From assembly GCF_019977735.1 (NCBI RefSeq), contig NZ_AP025018.1, positions 9,366,580 to 9,430,579 of the forward strand: DNA of 64,000 nt. Reading direction: 5' to 3'. The position numbers and the translations under genes were made by a program. Under the pieces are notes generated by a model. It was not told the DNA's origin. It ran no database searches and saw only the letters and a program-made list of their open reading frames with translations. Every line of letters starts with the position of its first letter. The first letter of the stretch is position 1. The stretch is from Calothrix sp. PCC 7716 (lineage in GTDB: Bacteria; Cyanobacteriota; Cyanobacteriia; Cyanobacteriales; Nostocaceae). Below are positions 45,401 to 54,558 of the stretch, one piece after another.

Positions 45401-48168
45401 CTAACGTACCTTATGGTGTGCAAGCAAGTAACCCTTGGCGAAAACCGTCTTCAGGTGGCAGAGGGCCAAGTTTAGAACGAATTTTCAAGCATTTATTGCT
45501 AAGGTTTGGTGGTATTGTACCAAATGAAGAAAACATCGTTGAATTATTAGAATGGCTTTTACAAGGTAGTTTTGTGATAGCTGCCGATGTATATGGTTTT
45601 CGAGATAAAACGCAGCTTCTACAAGTAAATGCAGAAGTACTACATTTACAATTATCTACCGAACAGCAACGTTACCGTTGTGAAGTATGCGCTACCCCAA
45701 TGTTAGGAGGACAAAATAATTATCCTTGTCCTTACTGTCATGGTAATTTAATTCGCTGGCGCCAGTCGGAAGTAATGGAAAATCGCCATGTTAAAAGAAT
45801 TCTTTCAACAGATTTTATTCCCTTGGTTGCAGGAGAACATACTGCCCAAGTACCTAACGACGTGCGCGTAGAATTAGAAGATGACTTCAAAGCGACAGCA
45901 TCTCAATCAAAAATTAACTTATTAGCTTGTTCTCCAACCCTAGAAATGGGTATAGATGTTGGTGGTTTGGATGCAGTAATTTTGCGAAACATCCCACCAC
46001 GTCCAGATAACTATGCTCAACGAGGAGGACGTGCAGGGCGCCGGACTCGTATCGGTTTAGTATTAGGGTATGCTCGTAATACTCCCCACGACCAATATTT
46101 TTACGATAAACCTGGAGAAATGATAGCTGGAGAAGTACCCGCACCAGCTTTAGCACTAGGAAACCGAGACGTAATTTTCCGTCATTTAAATGCTATTGCT
46201 TTTGGCGCCGCCTCTCCTGGTTTAGCCAGCAAAATGGTAGAATACATTACTACAGTTGGCGATATTAATACTGAAAAAGTCGAAGCATTAATTGCTGGAG
46301 TTCAAGCTCAAACTGATAAAGCAATTAGTATTGCAAACATGGCTTGGCAAGGTATTGTATTAGAAGAAGCAGGACTCGATGAAAACGCCCTACGTCAACA
46401 CCTAAATAAATTACCCGAACGTATTTGGGATGTAATTAACCGCACAGCATTACAAGTAAAACAACTTAGAACTGCTTTAGATACTTACTCTCTAGACCTA
46501 CAAGGAGAGCGCGCGGCAACTCGTGCAGGTCAATTAGTTGCCCGAATTTTAGGGCTTCAAACAGACAAGCAAGGTAATAATAAAGAAGCAGACGACCGTT
46601 CGAGTGGGTATCCATTGCGACGCTTTGCCGAATTTGGTATTCTTCCCGGTTACGAATTTCCCACACAACCCGCTGCACTAAGGTTGCTAGGAGATGAACA
46701 CGAAGAAGACCCTGTAAGTGTTGCCCGACGTTTTGGTATCGGTCAATTTCAACCCGAAGCACAAGTATTTGCCCGTACCAAACGTTGGAAAGTAATAGGA
46801 CTAGATAATGCGTCACCCTGGAACCCAAGAAGCGAAGGCGCCACTTGGTTATATAGAATATGCAATACCTGTAAACTACGCTTTGAAGCTGACAAACCCG
46901 CTTGTCCAAGATGTGGGAATAACGCACCAGGAAAAGCACATCCAGGTGGAGAATTTGCGGGTTTCTTAGCACGACGCGATGAAAGTCCTATCCTTGACGA
47001 AGAAGAACGTTATGTTACCCGTAACTTAGTTAGAACTTACCCACAATGGGACGGGCAAGTATTAGGACGTTGGACATTAAGCAATAGTTGGGGTTTACGA
47101 TGGAGCCAAGATGAAGAAGTACGCTGGGTAAATGAAGGGGTGGCGCCGAAAGATAAAGACAGAGAACAAGGTATTCCTTTATTACATAATGAAGCTAAAG
47201 GATACATGTTATGCGCCGATTGTAGGAAAATGTTACAAAACCCCGATTCAATACAACCAACTTCAGGACGACGTAAAACCCGTCAAACCGGAGAAGACCC
47301 CTATGGTCATGCAGAAAATTGCAGCCAAAAAGGTAAGGCGCCGCAACCCTTAGCAATAGTAACAGCAGGCAAAGCAGAAATATTACGATTAACAATCCCC
47401 GTTCCCACCTCCATAGACGAAGAAGACTTACAATCTTGGGGATTATCGCTCGGTTATGCATTAAAAGCAGGAATGCAGCACTTGTATATGCTTGATGGCT
47501 CCGAAATTGACTTTGAATATGAGGCGCCTTGGCAAGTCAATAACAATGGTAAAAAATACAACATGATTTCCTTAACATTTATTGACCCTAGTTTAGGTGG
47601 TAGCGGTTACTTACGCCGCATTGCTACAGAATTACATCAAGTAGCAAAAAGAGCAATTGAACACTTAGACCATCCCAACTGCGAAACAGCATGTTACCGT
47701 TGCTTAAAATCGTATCAAAATCAGCGATACCACGAATTGCTCAATTACCCCCAAATTATGAGTGCCTTAGAGCAACTTTCCCATACACCACCAACACAAC
47801 AAGCATTAGAAACTGGCGATATTAAAGACCCACTCCCCTGGTTAGAAGCTTACGCAGTAGGAGTTGGTTCACCGCTCGAACTCAAATTTTTACGACTATT
47901 CGAGCAGTATAACTTCCATCCTCAAAAACAAGTACCAATACCACAAGAGGCGCCTATTTCTATCGCCGATTTTGCAGTGTCTTCTCACCGACTGGCAATA
48001 TATATAGATGGCGCCGCATTCCATACTGGAGGAAACAGACTGCGCGATAAATTTATTCGTGACCGCTTACGTGGCGCCAATCCTCCTTGGCATGTAGTAG
48101 TTTTGTATGCTGCGGATTTAGTTAGGGGTCAAGCATTAGTAGAGGAATTAAAAAATATCGTTAAGTAA
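42448..48168 (+). CDS. Giant DEAD/DEAH helicase with DUF1998 and Vsr-like C-terminus (DruE/DrmA-B-like)
   Basis: The protein has 1906 residues. Order: N-terminal region (1-225); helicase motif I TGTGSGKT (255-262), DEVH (375-378), motif VI QRGGRAGRR (1191-1199); several CxxC zinc pairs (about 607-640, 744-747, 1083-1100, 1474-1490); the DUF1998 core CYRCLKSYQNQRYHELL (1749-1765); and a C-terminal Vsr/PD-(D/E)xK-like segment with D1841 and D1854 (YIDGAAFH). Its length and domain content resemble DruE of Druantia and, in parts, DrmA plus DrmB of DISARM. It is the core motor of the island. The start at 42448 overlaps an ancestral TAATG junction with the UvrD gene. The gene carries about 18 GGCGCC sites, a high number. 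Confidence 0.85.
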   Translation: MNILYLKQILQQGDDAIVAASTFLGLKMAQLDCSEVDDIATAQLTLLFSKIPETWEFVELAEGVINVETFSDALATQFVDFINNRRLPQPNTANNQQNSNTTKKAGVKDRGSGYYVSPSPVKDRQDAYPTVSLVAKDSKDRQDAYPTVPLHPIKVLDKVITEYRDYLITEFRAKDPKLKAALEQAIDQPLFLAQEPFYQAHRPFKSGEAWCQLPIDAKLAQVMEKRSRSEFAYLHQSEAIKHLLGENASPLVVTTGTGSGKTETFLLPVIQNAIEDATQFRRRPGLTAILVYPMNALANDQLLRIENYLKESGWDGAITVAKYDRGTTQKERNALRENPPHILLTNYMMLEYLLVRPADREDIFANHRCRFLVLDEVHTYRGTLGSNIALLVRRLRTHLNNANQDWCTTVPTEVYSRRYPEFIPVATSATIKSVAEGEYTPEEKISLRNEAVQEFFHKISGASKSSIRVIGEELAEIATPKEAVYSPQPVITADLDVTDPEAVKAALNALSDTQHSALSTHHSRILWDLNRWLIRSPLSISQLVGKVKEEVKERSHFSNKEIENEIRTALLVGAALPEGTPGALQLRAHRFIRGGWQFHRCINPTCGKLYPMGEERCECGCVTAPLYLCRNCGADYLRFVGEPTAAPLEPSAVPDETEWMLYDHNRFDDIDIEIGEADEDVDDVAPQVRRGTQKKPQQIKRKPILNGSFDISSLAFSSDANDYPWHVTLAPARTRCLCCGATAGSRNVITPVALGTSAAVKVLSEGLVESLATTNRSQPGYDGKERLLIFSDSRQDAAHQARFIVFASRYDRMRRRVVELLSNGALSLQRVVELLGDKGIKEQDNKYAPTDSSAWINDENMQRIRAWEEAPLLDEIAVTAGYRATLINLGLVQINYQRLDEYVKQQGTDIARSLGISIENLEYICCSLLNEMRRRGCVSRELLRYHPAHPSCPSYTKAAEWERRLKRPQGYALSSGLPIAYIDSANVPYGVQASNPWRKPSSGGRGPSLERIFKHLLLRFGGIVPNEENIVELLEWLLQGSFVIAADVYGFRDKTQLLQVNAEVLHLQLSTEQQRYRCEVCATPMLGGQNNYPCPYCHGNLIRWRQSEVMENRHVKRILSTDFIPLVAGEHTAQVPNDVRVELEDDFKATASQSKINLLACSPTLEMGIDVGGLDAVILRNIPPRPDNYAQRGGRAGRRTRIGLVLGYARNTPHDQYFYDKPGEMIAGEVPAPALALGNRDVIFRHLNAIAFGAASPGLASKMVEYITTVGDINTEKVEALIAGVQAQTDKAISIANMAWQGIVLEEAGLDENALRQHLNKLPERIWDVINRTALQVKQLRTALDTYSLDLQGERAATRAGQLVARILGLQTDKQGNNKEADDRSSGYPLRRFAEFGILPGYEFPTQPAALRLLGDEHEEDPVSVARRFGIGQFQPEAQVFARTKRWKVIGLDNASPWNPRSEGATWLYRICNTCKLRFEADKPACPRCGNNAPGKAHPGGEFAGFLARRDESPILDEEERYVTRNLVRTYPQWDGQVLGRWTLSNSWGLRWSQDEEVRWVNEGVAPKDKDREQGIPLLHNEAKGYMLCADCRKMLQNPDSIQPTSGRRKTRQTGEDPYGHAENCSQKGKAPQPLAIVTAGKAEILRLTIPVPTSIDEEDLQSWGLSLGYALKAGMQHLYMLDGSEIDFEYEAPWQVNNNGKKYNMISLTFIDPSLGGSGYLRRIATELHQVAKRAIEHLDHPNCETACYRCLKSYQNQRYHELLNYPQIMSALEQLSHTPPTQQALETGDIKDPLPWLEAYAVGVGSPLELKFLRLFEQYNFHPQKQVPIPQEAPISIADFAVSSHRLAIYIDGAAFHTGGNRLRDKFIRDRLRGANPPWHVVVLYAADLVRGQALVEELKNIVK
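42811..42890. repeat. Two interspersed palindromic repeats inside the helicase gene
   Basis: A 29-base unit (AAGGACAGRCAAGATGCC then TATCCTACGGT) occurs at 42811-42839 and 42862-42890, differing at one position. It adds KDRQDAYPTV twice to the protein, near residues 122-148. The GGC...GCC arms form a small hairpin. It resembles interspersed repeats of cyanobacterial genomes. Confidence 0.8.
43983..44016. repeat. Heptanucleotide tandem repeat (ACTCAGC)n inside the helicase gene
   Basis: The heptamer ACTCAGC is repeated three times, then twice imperfectly, at 43983-44016. Seven-base tandem repeats (STRR) are typical of filamentous cyanobacteria. Here one is in frame and encodes DTQHSALSTHHS, in a region between the two helicase lobes. 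Confidence 0.7.
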
Positions 48169-48180
48169 ATCGTTAAGTAA
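48157..48180. repeat. Tandem 12-bp duplication at the helicase stop codon
   Basis: ATCGTTAAGTAA occurs twice without gap (48157-48168 and 48169-48180). The first copy ends with the TAA stop; a small slippage duplication. Confidence 0.75.
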
Positions 48181-48550
48181 AGTGTAGGCAAAGCTTCATC
48201 CAGATATCAAAAACTTATATTTCAATAAAATTAGTCTTCCGTACTAATATGGTTGACGTTCGGAATCTGGTAGGGCATAACACTTATAGATAGATGCACT
48301 GCGGCTGTCCGATGTTTACTAGAAATATTAATACTTGATTTTATTAAGGTTATACCAACTTCTACAAAAATGCAGTGAATCTATTAACCTCTATGGTGCA
48401 TCTAACAAACGTGGATGGAACAGGCAGTGTTTAATATACCGCATTTTAGTAGTAAACTCGTATAAAATGTTGCTAAGTATTAATCTCAAGTAACAGGGAA
48501 TTAGTTGTCAGTATATTAGTTCTAGCTAACTAACCGAAATAGGATAGATT
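48181..48550. other. Intergenic region, about 370 bp
   Basis: No open frame, tRNA or strong hairpin is seen. The space is larger than that between the other coupled genes, so the NO VEIN-like gene probably has its own promoter here. Confidence 0.45.
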
Positions 48551-51500
48551 ATGGCCAGCAACCAAAACACAACACCCTTTATTCAAGATGATAATAATCT
48601 CATGCAACAACTTCTTCTGCATTGGGAATTATCAAAACCAATACTGCTAGGTAAATATACAAGGGTAAAAAGAAAATCTTATGGTTTTTTTAATGATGTC
48701 AAGAATAATACTGGTGAACTTTTATCATATCCGCAACAATTAGGTAGAGTTAGTAGTATATATGTTCATCGCGATGATTTAGAGGAAGGAGCTTATTATG
48801 AATTTAGCTTTTGTTTAGCATCTCTAGAACAACGCCAAAATAAAAATAATTCTTTTCTTGTTCAAACAGATAGAAACCAGCCGATTACTAAAATTAATCA
48901 TCAACAAGTATATGAAAATAATATATACTCAACTAAACCAGATTTTAAAACCTCAAATATGGAAATCGATAATTTTGAAAAGAAATGGATTGATGAAATA
49001 TTTAATAGTAAGGGAATTGCAGTAGAAGATGCAAGAGATTTAGCTGGTTCATTAAACATTTTATCGGAAGATTTATATACAAAAGCGGAACGTTTTATTT
49101 TTGAGCTTTTACAAAATGCAGATGACTTTCCAGGAGAATTGGGTAAGGTACAAATTAAATTTGTTATTCTACAAGAACATTTATTGATTCTTCATACAGG
49201 CAAGAAATTTTCTAAAGAAGAAGTACAAGCAATTTGTAGAATTGCTAATAGTACAAAACCAACCGATGCTTCTACGACTGGCTATAAAGGTATTGGCTTT
49301 AAGTCTGTTTTTGCTCATGCTGATTGTGTTTATCTTTTCTCTGGTAATTATCAGTTTAGATATGACAAAAATTTCTATCCAAATCCAGAAATAACTCCTT
49401 GGCAGATTAAACCAATATGGACGGATAAAGATAACTTACCACAAGAAATAAGATTAGCTAATGATTTTTTTAAATATCCTGTAGCAATTGGGCTTTATCT
49501 TGGAAGAGATAAGGCAAATGAATATAAACAAAAAATTAGAAAAGTTTTTTCTGAGCCTAGATTTATGCTGTTTCTACGGCATGTAAATTTAATAGATATA
49601 TCAGGATTAGTTCATGATTTGAAAATGAGTTTGCAATTAGATAAAGACAGCAATTTTAGTAAAATATCATACAATGGTAAATTTAGAGATAAGTGGTTAG
49701 TTCAAGATTTCGTATTTGAAGTTCCTCAAAATGTACAAGATAAAATTAAAAATGATCACAACGTACCTACGAAATTGAGAAAAGCTACAAAAACAAAACT
49801 AAGCTTTGCTGCTAAAATTGATAATGAAAAACTAGTCGCTCTATCAAGTGATGAATCAACATTATTTAGTTATTTACCTACTAATGTAAAAGATTATCAA
49901 TTCCCTTTATTAGTTAATGCCGATTTTTTAACCAAAGCTGACCGCGAAGATTTACATCGAGACAATGCGTGGAATTGTTTTATTTTTGAACAAATAGGCT
50001 ATAATTATTTTAAATTTTTAGCTTGGTTATATAATTCTTGTCCCCAATACAAAAATTATACTGCTGATTTAATACCTTTTCAATTCAACGATAACGAAAA
50101 AATAGCAGAAAGCTTTAACCAAGGATTTGATAAAGCAATCAACGATATTGCCTTTATTCCATCAGATGAAATAGATAACCTATTAAAGGTAAGTGAAGTC
50201 ATTATTGACGAAACAGGTATTACTGAAATTATTGGCGCTAAAAAGATTAAGTCAATATTAAATATTCAAAAGTATTTTGTAAGTAGATCATTAAATAATC
50301 ATCAAAAATTGCAATCTTTAGGCGTTGAAATCTTTGGTTTTAATCAGCTTGCAAACTTGCTTAAGCAATATTCTTATGAAGATTTAAAAGAGTATATACA
50401 AATTATTATTCATTTAAAAAATAAAAAATATGCACCCAGAATAAAAGAATTAAAATTACCGATTATTTGGGATGAGAATGGAAATTTAATAGCATCTACG
50501 TCTGAACAATCTATATATTTTGAAACATCGCCAGAATGTAGAAAATTATTAACCTTTGATCAGTTTGTGTTTATTAATCCTAAACTTGATAAAGACTGTC
50601 AGCAAAATCGTGAGTTGCGTGATTCTTTACTGTCACTAGGAGTAAAATATTTCAATCCTATCGAAGTTATTAGGGAAAGAATTAAAAAAGGTAAATTTGA
50701 GCCTAAAGATAATAATTTTAATGATCATATTAATCATATTCGTTTTATTTTTCAGTACCGCCATGAACTGACAGATAATGAATATAAGAGTTTTAGTAAC
50801 TTCAAGCTGCTTTATAGGATATCAGATAAATATTATCCTGCTGTAGCTTCTATTTGTTATTTATCAGATTACTATCAGCCAAAATACCTTTTAGAATTTA
50901 TAACTAATAATTTAGAGAAGAAGGAAGATTTCAAATTTATTATATCTAATTACTGTGAGCAAGAAAAAGATATTACCGCATGGAAACAATTCTTTTTGAA
51001 GTTTAGGATTGTTCAACCTGATGGATTAGAAATTCTTAACAAATTTATTATTCCTTTGATTAATAAGCATCAAATTAACGAAATTAACACTATAGAAATT
51101 ACCAGATTTATATTTAGTGTCTTCTACAACCAATCAATAAATGCTGAAATTAAATATCAACTAAGCAATTTATTGTTACTGACTAATGATGGTTTAAAAC
51201 GAGTTGTAGATTGTAATTTATCAGAATTTTATATAAATTCTTCTGAATCATTAAAATTTTTACAAGAATTTCAACTACCTAATCTTGTTTGCAGTAGTTA
51301 CTGTAATAACAATGAAACACGCGAAAAGTGGCAACAGTTCTTTATCAATATTGGTGTAAAGGGAATTAATGGTATTGAACTTGTAAAGGCAAAAATTGCA
51401 TTACTGCCAAATAAAACAGAGTTAATAAATATTAATAATGTGCTTAAGATTACTACACAAATATTTAATTATCATCGATATTTAAGCCAGGAGGATTTTG

Positions 51501-53536
51501 AGAAATTATTTGAACTACCAATTTTAGTAAAAAACGGTCAACTTGTACCAGCTAATGAATGTTATTTATCTAATGATTATCATCCTAAACAAGATTTGGA
51601 AAGTTTGTTTGCTCAGACTGACTTTTATAAAATTGTGAGTCCCCTATATATTAATGAAAATAATGTAGAAACATGGAAACAATTCTTTCTTAAAATTCAA
51701 GTAGCAGAAGAAATTAGAGTTTTAAAATATACGCAACGTTACTCTTTTGAATTTAATGGTGATGTAGGTAAAGCATACTTAAAATTTATTCAAGTGTCTT
51801 ATGCTGATAACTACGATATGGAAGACTTTCTTGAAATTAGCGATATTGATAATTATATTGAAAATTATGAATTTGCTTATAAATTCTGGTCATATTTAAA
51901 GCAAAATTGGGATAGGATGAATTTAGATGCCAAATCTAAAATTTGGATTAGTTCACATAAGACACAAATAGTTGATTCTTGTTTCAAGTTTCTAGTTACT
52001 CAATATCCATCAATTCCTTGTATAGATAAACAATGCCGTAAACCTTCAGAAGTTTACTCATATTCTTTGAAATCTCTTTTAATGAACTGTAATTTACCTG
52101 TATCTGCAATAGAATTTCCAATTAAAATTGAATCTTTTTTAAGGATTAAAACAAAACTAGATATTAAAGCATACCTAAAAATATTAGACAATAAAAACGC
52201 TAATTTTTCACAAGATAGAGATACTAAAAATTTATTGCTTATCTATGAACAGTTAGCTAATGTCGTGCAAGGAAGTGGTAATGAAGATAAAGCTCTGATT
52301 AATGAATGGAGTAAAACAGGTCAACTACTTGCTTGTGATGAGCAACTTCATTGTATTAATGAATTGTTTTACATAGATTCAACGCTTGACTTACCTTACA
52401 AGCGAAATTCCCGATTGGTTAAGTTTCCAGAAAATTTGAATAGCTATAAAAATTTTAAATATTTTTTATCTTTTTTTAATGTAAACAAAATACAAAGTTA
52501 TCAAGTGTTTTATGATGTCAATAACCCATGCAAAATTTTACCACAATTAATACGCGATAGAGTTTATTATATCAGTGTTTACTTAGTAGGTTCTACCAAT
52601 CCAGGAATAGTTAATGAACAAAGCGAAAAAATTATTCTTGCTCTAAATAATTTTACTGTTATTAATCCGAGTAAACTTTACTATTCTGTCCAAAATATAG
52701 ATTACGAAGAAGCAATCCATAATTTTTATGATAGTATCAATAATCAAATTATTTATGTTGGAAGGTGGAATAGTCGAAAAAATGCTAAGATTGGAGAATA
52801 TCTTATCAAAGCATTAGGATTAAATGAGAAAAAAATTAGTAGTGAAAAATTATTAGATTTTTTAGATGACCCCTTAGATGAAATAGTTAGTTATTTTAGA
52901 GAAGGTGGTTTTGAAATTCCTGAGCCATCTCATGACACACAAGATACAAAAGCTTTTTTCCAAGATTTGAATGATAATGATTCCGTAAAAGCTCAAGCAA
53001 CAAGTAGTATTATTTCCAGAGATAAACAAGGTATTGGAGAAAATCCAGAAGAGTGGGGTGAATTTGGAGAAAATAAAGCTAAGTTATTTTATCAAGAGTG
53101 TGGTTATACAGTATCTAAACAGCCAGATGGAACTGGTTATGATTTTCGATGTGTAAAATTAAACAGTGAATTATTTGTAGAAGTCAAAACAATTAATCCT
53201 AATTATAACGATGTGATTAGAATTACACCTAATGAGTGGCAAACAATGTGTAATCTTAGCAATCAAGATAAATATGAATTACTTATAGTTATCCATATTG
53301 GTAAATTAGTTACGAAAATGATTCGGATTCAATCTGCGTGGAAAACATTACAGGAGGTTTTCTCTGAACTTAATCAACAGCCATGCACTTCTTGCAGTTA
53401 TAATAGTCATAACATAGAAGTATTGATTGGTTTACAGGGTAATTCCAATAATTCAGGGAATGACATAATCTTTAATTGGAAAAGGTTAGTAGATAATCCA
53501 AACTTTTCAAGTCGCAATATACAAGAAATAAAATAA
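48551..53536 (+). CDS. NO VEIN-like protein: Hsp90-type ATPase with C-terminal DUF3883 nuclease-like domain
   Basis: The protein has 1661 residues. A leader of about 140 residues precedes a GHKL ATPase domain with N-box ELLQNADD (185-192) and G1 box GYKGIGFKSVF (244-254). A very long middle follows with a repeated pattern (LPxxVxxxxxxETWKQFFLKxxV at about 800-1060). The C-terminal 120 residues hold the DUF3883 fold with GEFGENKAKLFYQECGY, D1531 and ExK (E1544, K1546), the PD-(D/E)xK arrangement. Related architectures include plant NO VEIN and bacterial defence proteins. It has no GGCGCC in 5 kb, unlike the helicase before it, so it was probably acquired separately. Confidence 0.8.
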   Translation: MASNQNTTPFIQDDNNLMQQLLLHWELSKPILLGKYTRVKRKSYGFFNDVKNNTGELLSYPQQLGRVSSIYVHRDDLEEGAYYEFSFCLASLEQRQNKNNSFLVQTDRNQPITKINHQQVYENNIYSTKPDFKTSNMEIDNFEKKWIDEIFNSKGIAVEDARDLAGSLNILSEDLYTKAERFIFELLQNADDFPGELGKVQIKFVILQEHLLILHTGKKFSKEEVQAICRIANSTKPTDASTTGYKGIGFKSVFAHADCVYLFSGNYQFRYDKNFYPNPEITPWQIKPIWTDKDNLPQEIRLANDFFKYPVAIGLYLGRDKANEYKQKIRKVFSEPRFMLFLRHVNLIDISGLVHDLKMSLQLDKDSNFSKISYNGKFRDKWLVQDFVFEVPQNVQDKIKNDHNVPTKLRKATKTKLSFAAKIDNEKLVALSSDESTLFSYLPTNVKDYQFPLLVNADFLTKADREDLHRDNAWNCFIFEQIGYNYFKFLAWLYNSCPQYKNYTADLIPFQFNDNEKIAESFNQGFDKAINDIAFIPSDEIDNLLKVSEVIIDETGITEIIGAKKIKSILNIQKYFVSRSLNNHQKLQSLGVEIFGFNQLANLLKQYSYEDLKEYIQIIIHLKNKKYAPRIKELKLPIIWDENGNLIASTSEQSIYFETSPECRKLLTFDQFVFINPKLDKDCQQNRELRDSLLSLGVKYFNPIEVIRERIKKGKFEPKDNNFNDHINHIRFIFQYRHELTDNEYKSFSNFKLLYRISDKYYPAVASICYLSDYYQPKYLLEFITNNLEKKEDFKFIISNYCEQEKDITAWKQFFLKFRIVQPDGLEILNKFIIPLINKHQINEINTIEITRFIFSVFYNQSINAEIKYQLSNLLLLTNDGLKRVVDCNLSEFYINSSESLKFLQEFQLPNLVCSSYCNNNETREKWQQFFINIGVKGINGIELVKAKIALLPNKTELININNVLKITTQIFNYHRYLSQEDFEKLFELPILVKNGQLVPANECYLSNDYHPKQDLESLFAQTDFYKIVSPLYINENNVETWKQFFLKIQVAEEIRVLKYTQRYSFEFNGDVGKAYLKFIQVSYADNYDMEDFLEISDIDNYIENYEFAYKFWSYLKQNWDRMNLDAKSKIWISSHKTQIVDSCFKFLVTQYPSIPCIDKQCRKPSEVYSYSLKSLLMNCNLPVSAIEFPIKIESFLRIKTKLDIKAYLKILDNKNANFSQDRDTKNLLLIYEQLANVVQGSGNEDKALINEWSKTGQLLACDEQLHCINELFYIDSTLDLPYKRNSRLVKFPENLNSYKNFKYFLSFFNVNKIQSYQVFYDVNNPCKILPQLIRDRVYYISVYLVGSTNPGIVNEQSEKIILALNNFTVINPSKLYYSVQNIDYEEAIHNFYDSINNQIIYVGRWNSRKNAKIGEYLIKALGLNEKKISSEKLLDFLDDPLDEIVSYFREGGFEIPEPSHDTQDTKAFFQDLNDNDSVKAQATSSIISRDKQGIGENPEEWGEFGENKAKLFYQECGYTVSKQPDGTGYDFRCVKLNSELFVEVKTINPNYNDVIRITPNEWQTMCNLSNQDKYELLIVIHIGKLVTKMIRIQSAWKTLQEVFSELNQQPCTSCSYNSHNIEVLIGLQGNSNNSGNDIIFNWKRLVDNPNFSSRNIQEIK

Positions 53537-53727
53537 CATGTGCAACTTAATGAAACACACACAGTAAAACTCATTTTAGTGAAATTATTCTACTAGGATT
53601 TTAACTACCCAAAAAGGAAATTATTAGGTGAGATATCACTTAACTTAAGAGTTTCAAGGTATTGAATTTTACATTTTGTGACTAAATGCCTTTGCTGCTG
53701 TTTATAGTGTTGTTGAGAGCAAAACCA

Positions 53728-54558
53728 TTAGCTATTTCTCGCCAAAACTTGATTGATAGCTTCCAAACGGCGCCGTTGATCCAGAGCAATACAGTTCCAA
53801 CGCCAACGTTCTGACCACATGGGGTACTGCTGCAACCGAGTTGTATAGTATGTATTGCTTGGATTAGCACAAATCGAGAACAAGCCGACTCGCGAATTAC
53901 CAGCCTCCAACTCTCCATTATTTTTGCGAAAAGCTTCAACTCTTGCCCACAAGATAGCCTCTTTACCCTTCAATCCTTGTTTGATAGCATCTGCGTAGCG
54001 CCGTGCAAATGTATTACTCACACGAGGAGACGCTTGGTTCCATTGGTCAATCGAATTCAAAAACACTTCTACATTTTCTTCTGGATTGAACCCAGCTGCT
54101 TGCATTTTACGAACTAATACAGAAATACGACTTTGAGTCCTTCTTAAACAACCAGCATCAGCATTTTGCAAGTTAGTTCCTCCCCTACCTTGGTCACTAC
54201 ACCACCCTCTGTTACCAACTCTGTTTCCAGGGTCAACATGCCCGTAGTATAAAGAAGTTTTGTTGCCTTCAATGGTACAGTTACCTTCCGCAGCGCACAA
54301 GGCTAATACTCCTACTGAAGAATTATTGGCAAATAAAGTATTTAGCTTACCTGAATAAGATGCATTAATTTCACTCAACCTTTCTAAACCATCAGAGCCA
54401 ATTTTTATTGCAGGCTTACTAAATATAAAGATGACGATACCAACTAATAATAGGGCGTTGAGAAAATCCCACTTACGCCCTAGCTTCTGTAAATACATGG
54501 AAATTAGGTAAACAGTAGCACCAAAAGAAAAACACCTAAAACAAAACCCATCCACCAA
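53728..54558 (-). CDS. Membrane-anchored lysozyme/muramidase-like protein
   Basis: 276 residues with one N-terminal membrane helix (about 25-48), which would place the rest outside the cytoplasm. The rest contains LCAAEGNC with a candidate catalytic Glu, then YYGHVDPGNRVGNRGWCSDQ and several cysteines that may pair. The arrangement resembles small peptidoglycan-cleaving enzymes used by secretion or conjugation machines, but no classic lysozyme signature is complete. Its 5' end overlaps the previous gene by 55 bases. It is the last gene of the operon. Confidence 0.5.
   Translation of the reverse strand: MVDGFCFRCFSFGATVYLISMYLQKLGRKWDFLNALLLVGIVIFIFSKPAIKIGSDGLERLSEINASYSGKLNTLFANNSSVGVLALCAAEGNCTIEGNKTSLYYGHVDPGNRVGNRGWCSDQGRGGTNLQNADAGCLRRTQSRISVLVRKMQAAGFNPEENVEVFLNSIDQWNQASPRVSNTFARRYADAIKQGLKGKEAILWARVEAFRKNNGELEAGNSRVGLFSICANPSNTYYTTRLQQYPMWSERWRWNCIALDQRRRLEAINQVLARNS

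Noticed and set aside
47132-47461. Small frames on both strands inside the DEAD helicase gene
   Set aside because: Shadow frames of a 1906-residue gene with clear motifs.
42448-48168. Assignment as a definite DruE or DrmA
   Set aside because: Domain content overlaps both families (DEAD motor, DUF1998, zinc pairs), and without a profile search the name cannot be chosen, so no gene symbol is given.
53682-53939. Minus-strand 85-residue frame
   Set aside because: Overlaps the lysozyme-like gene in another frame; the longer frame has a membrane helix and operon context.
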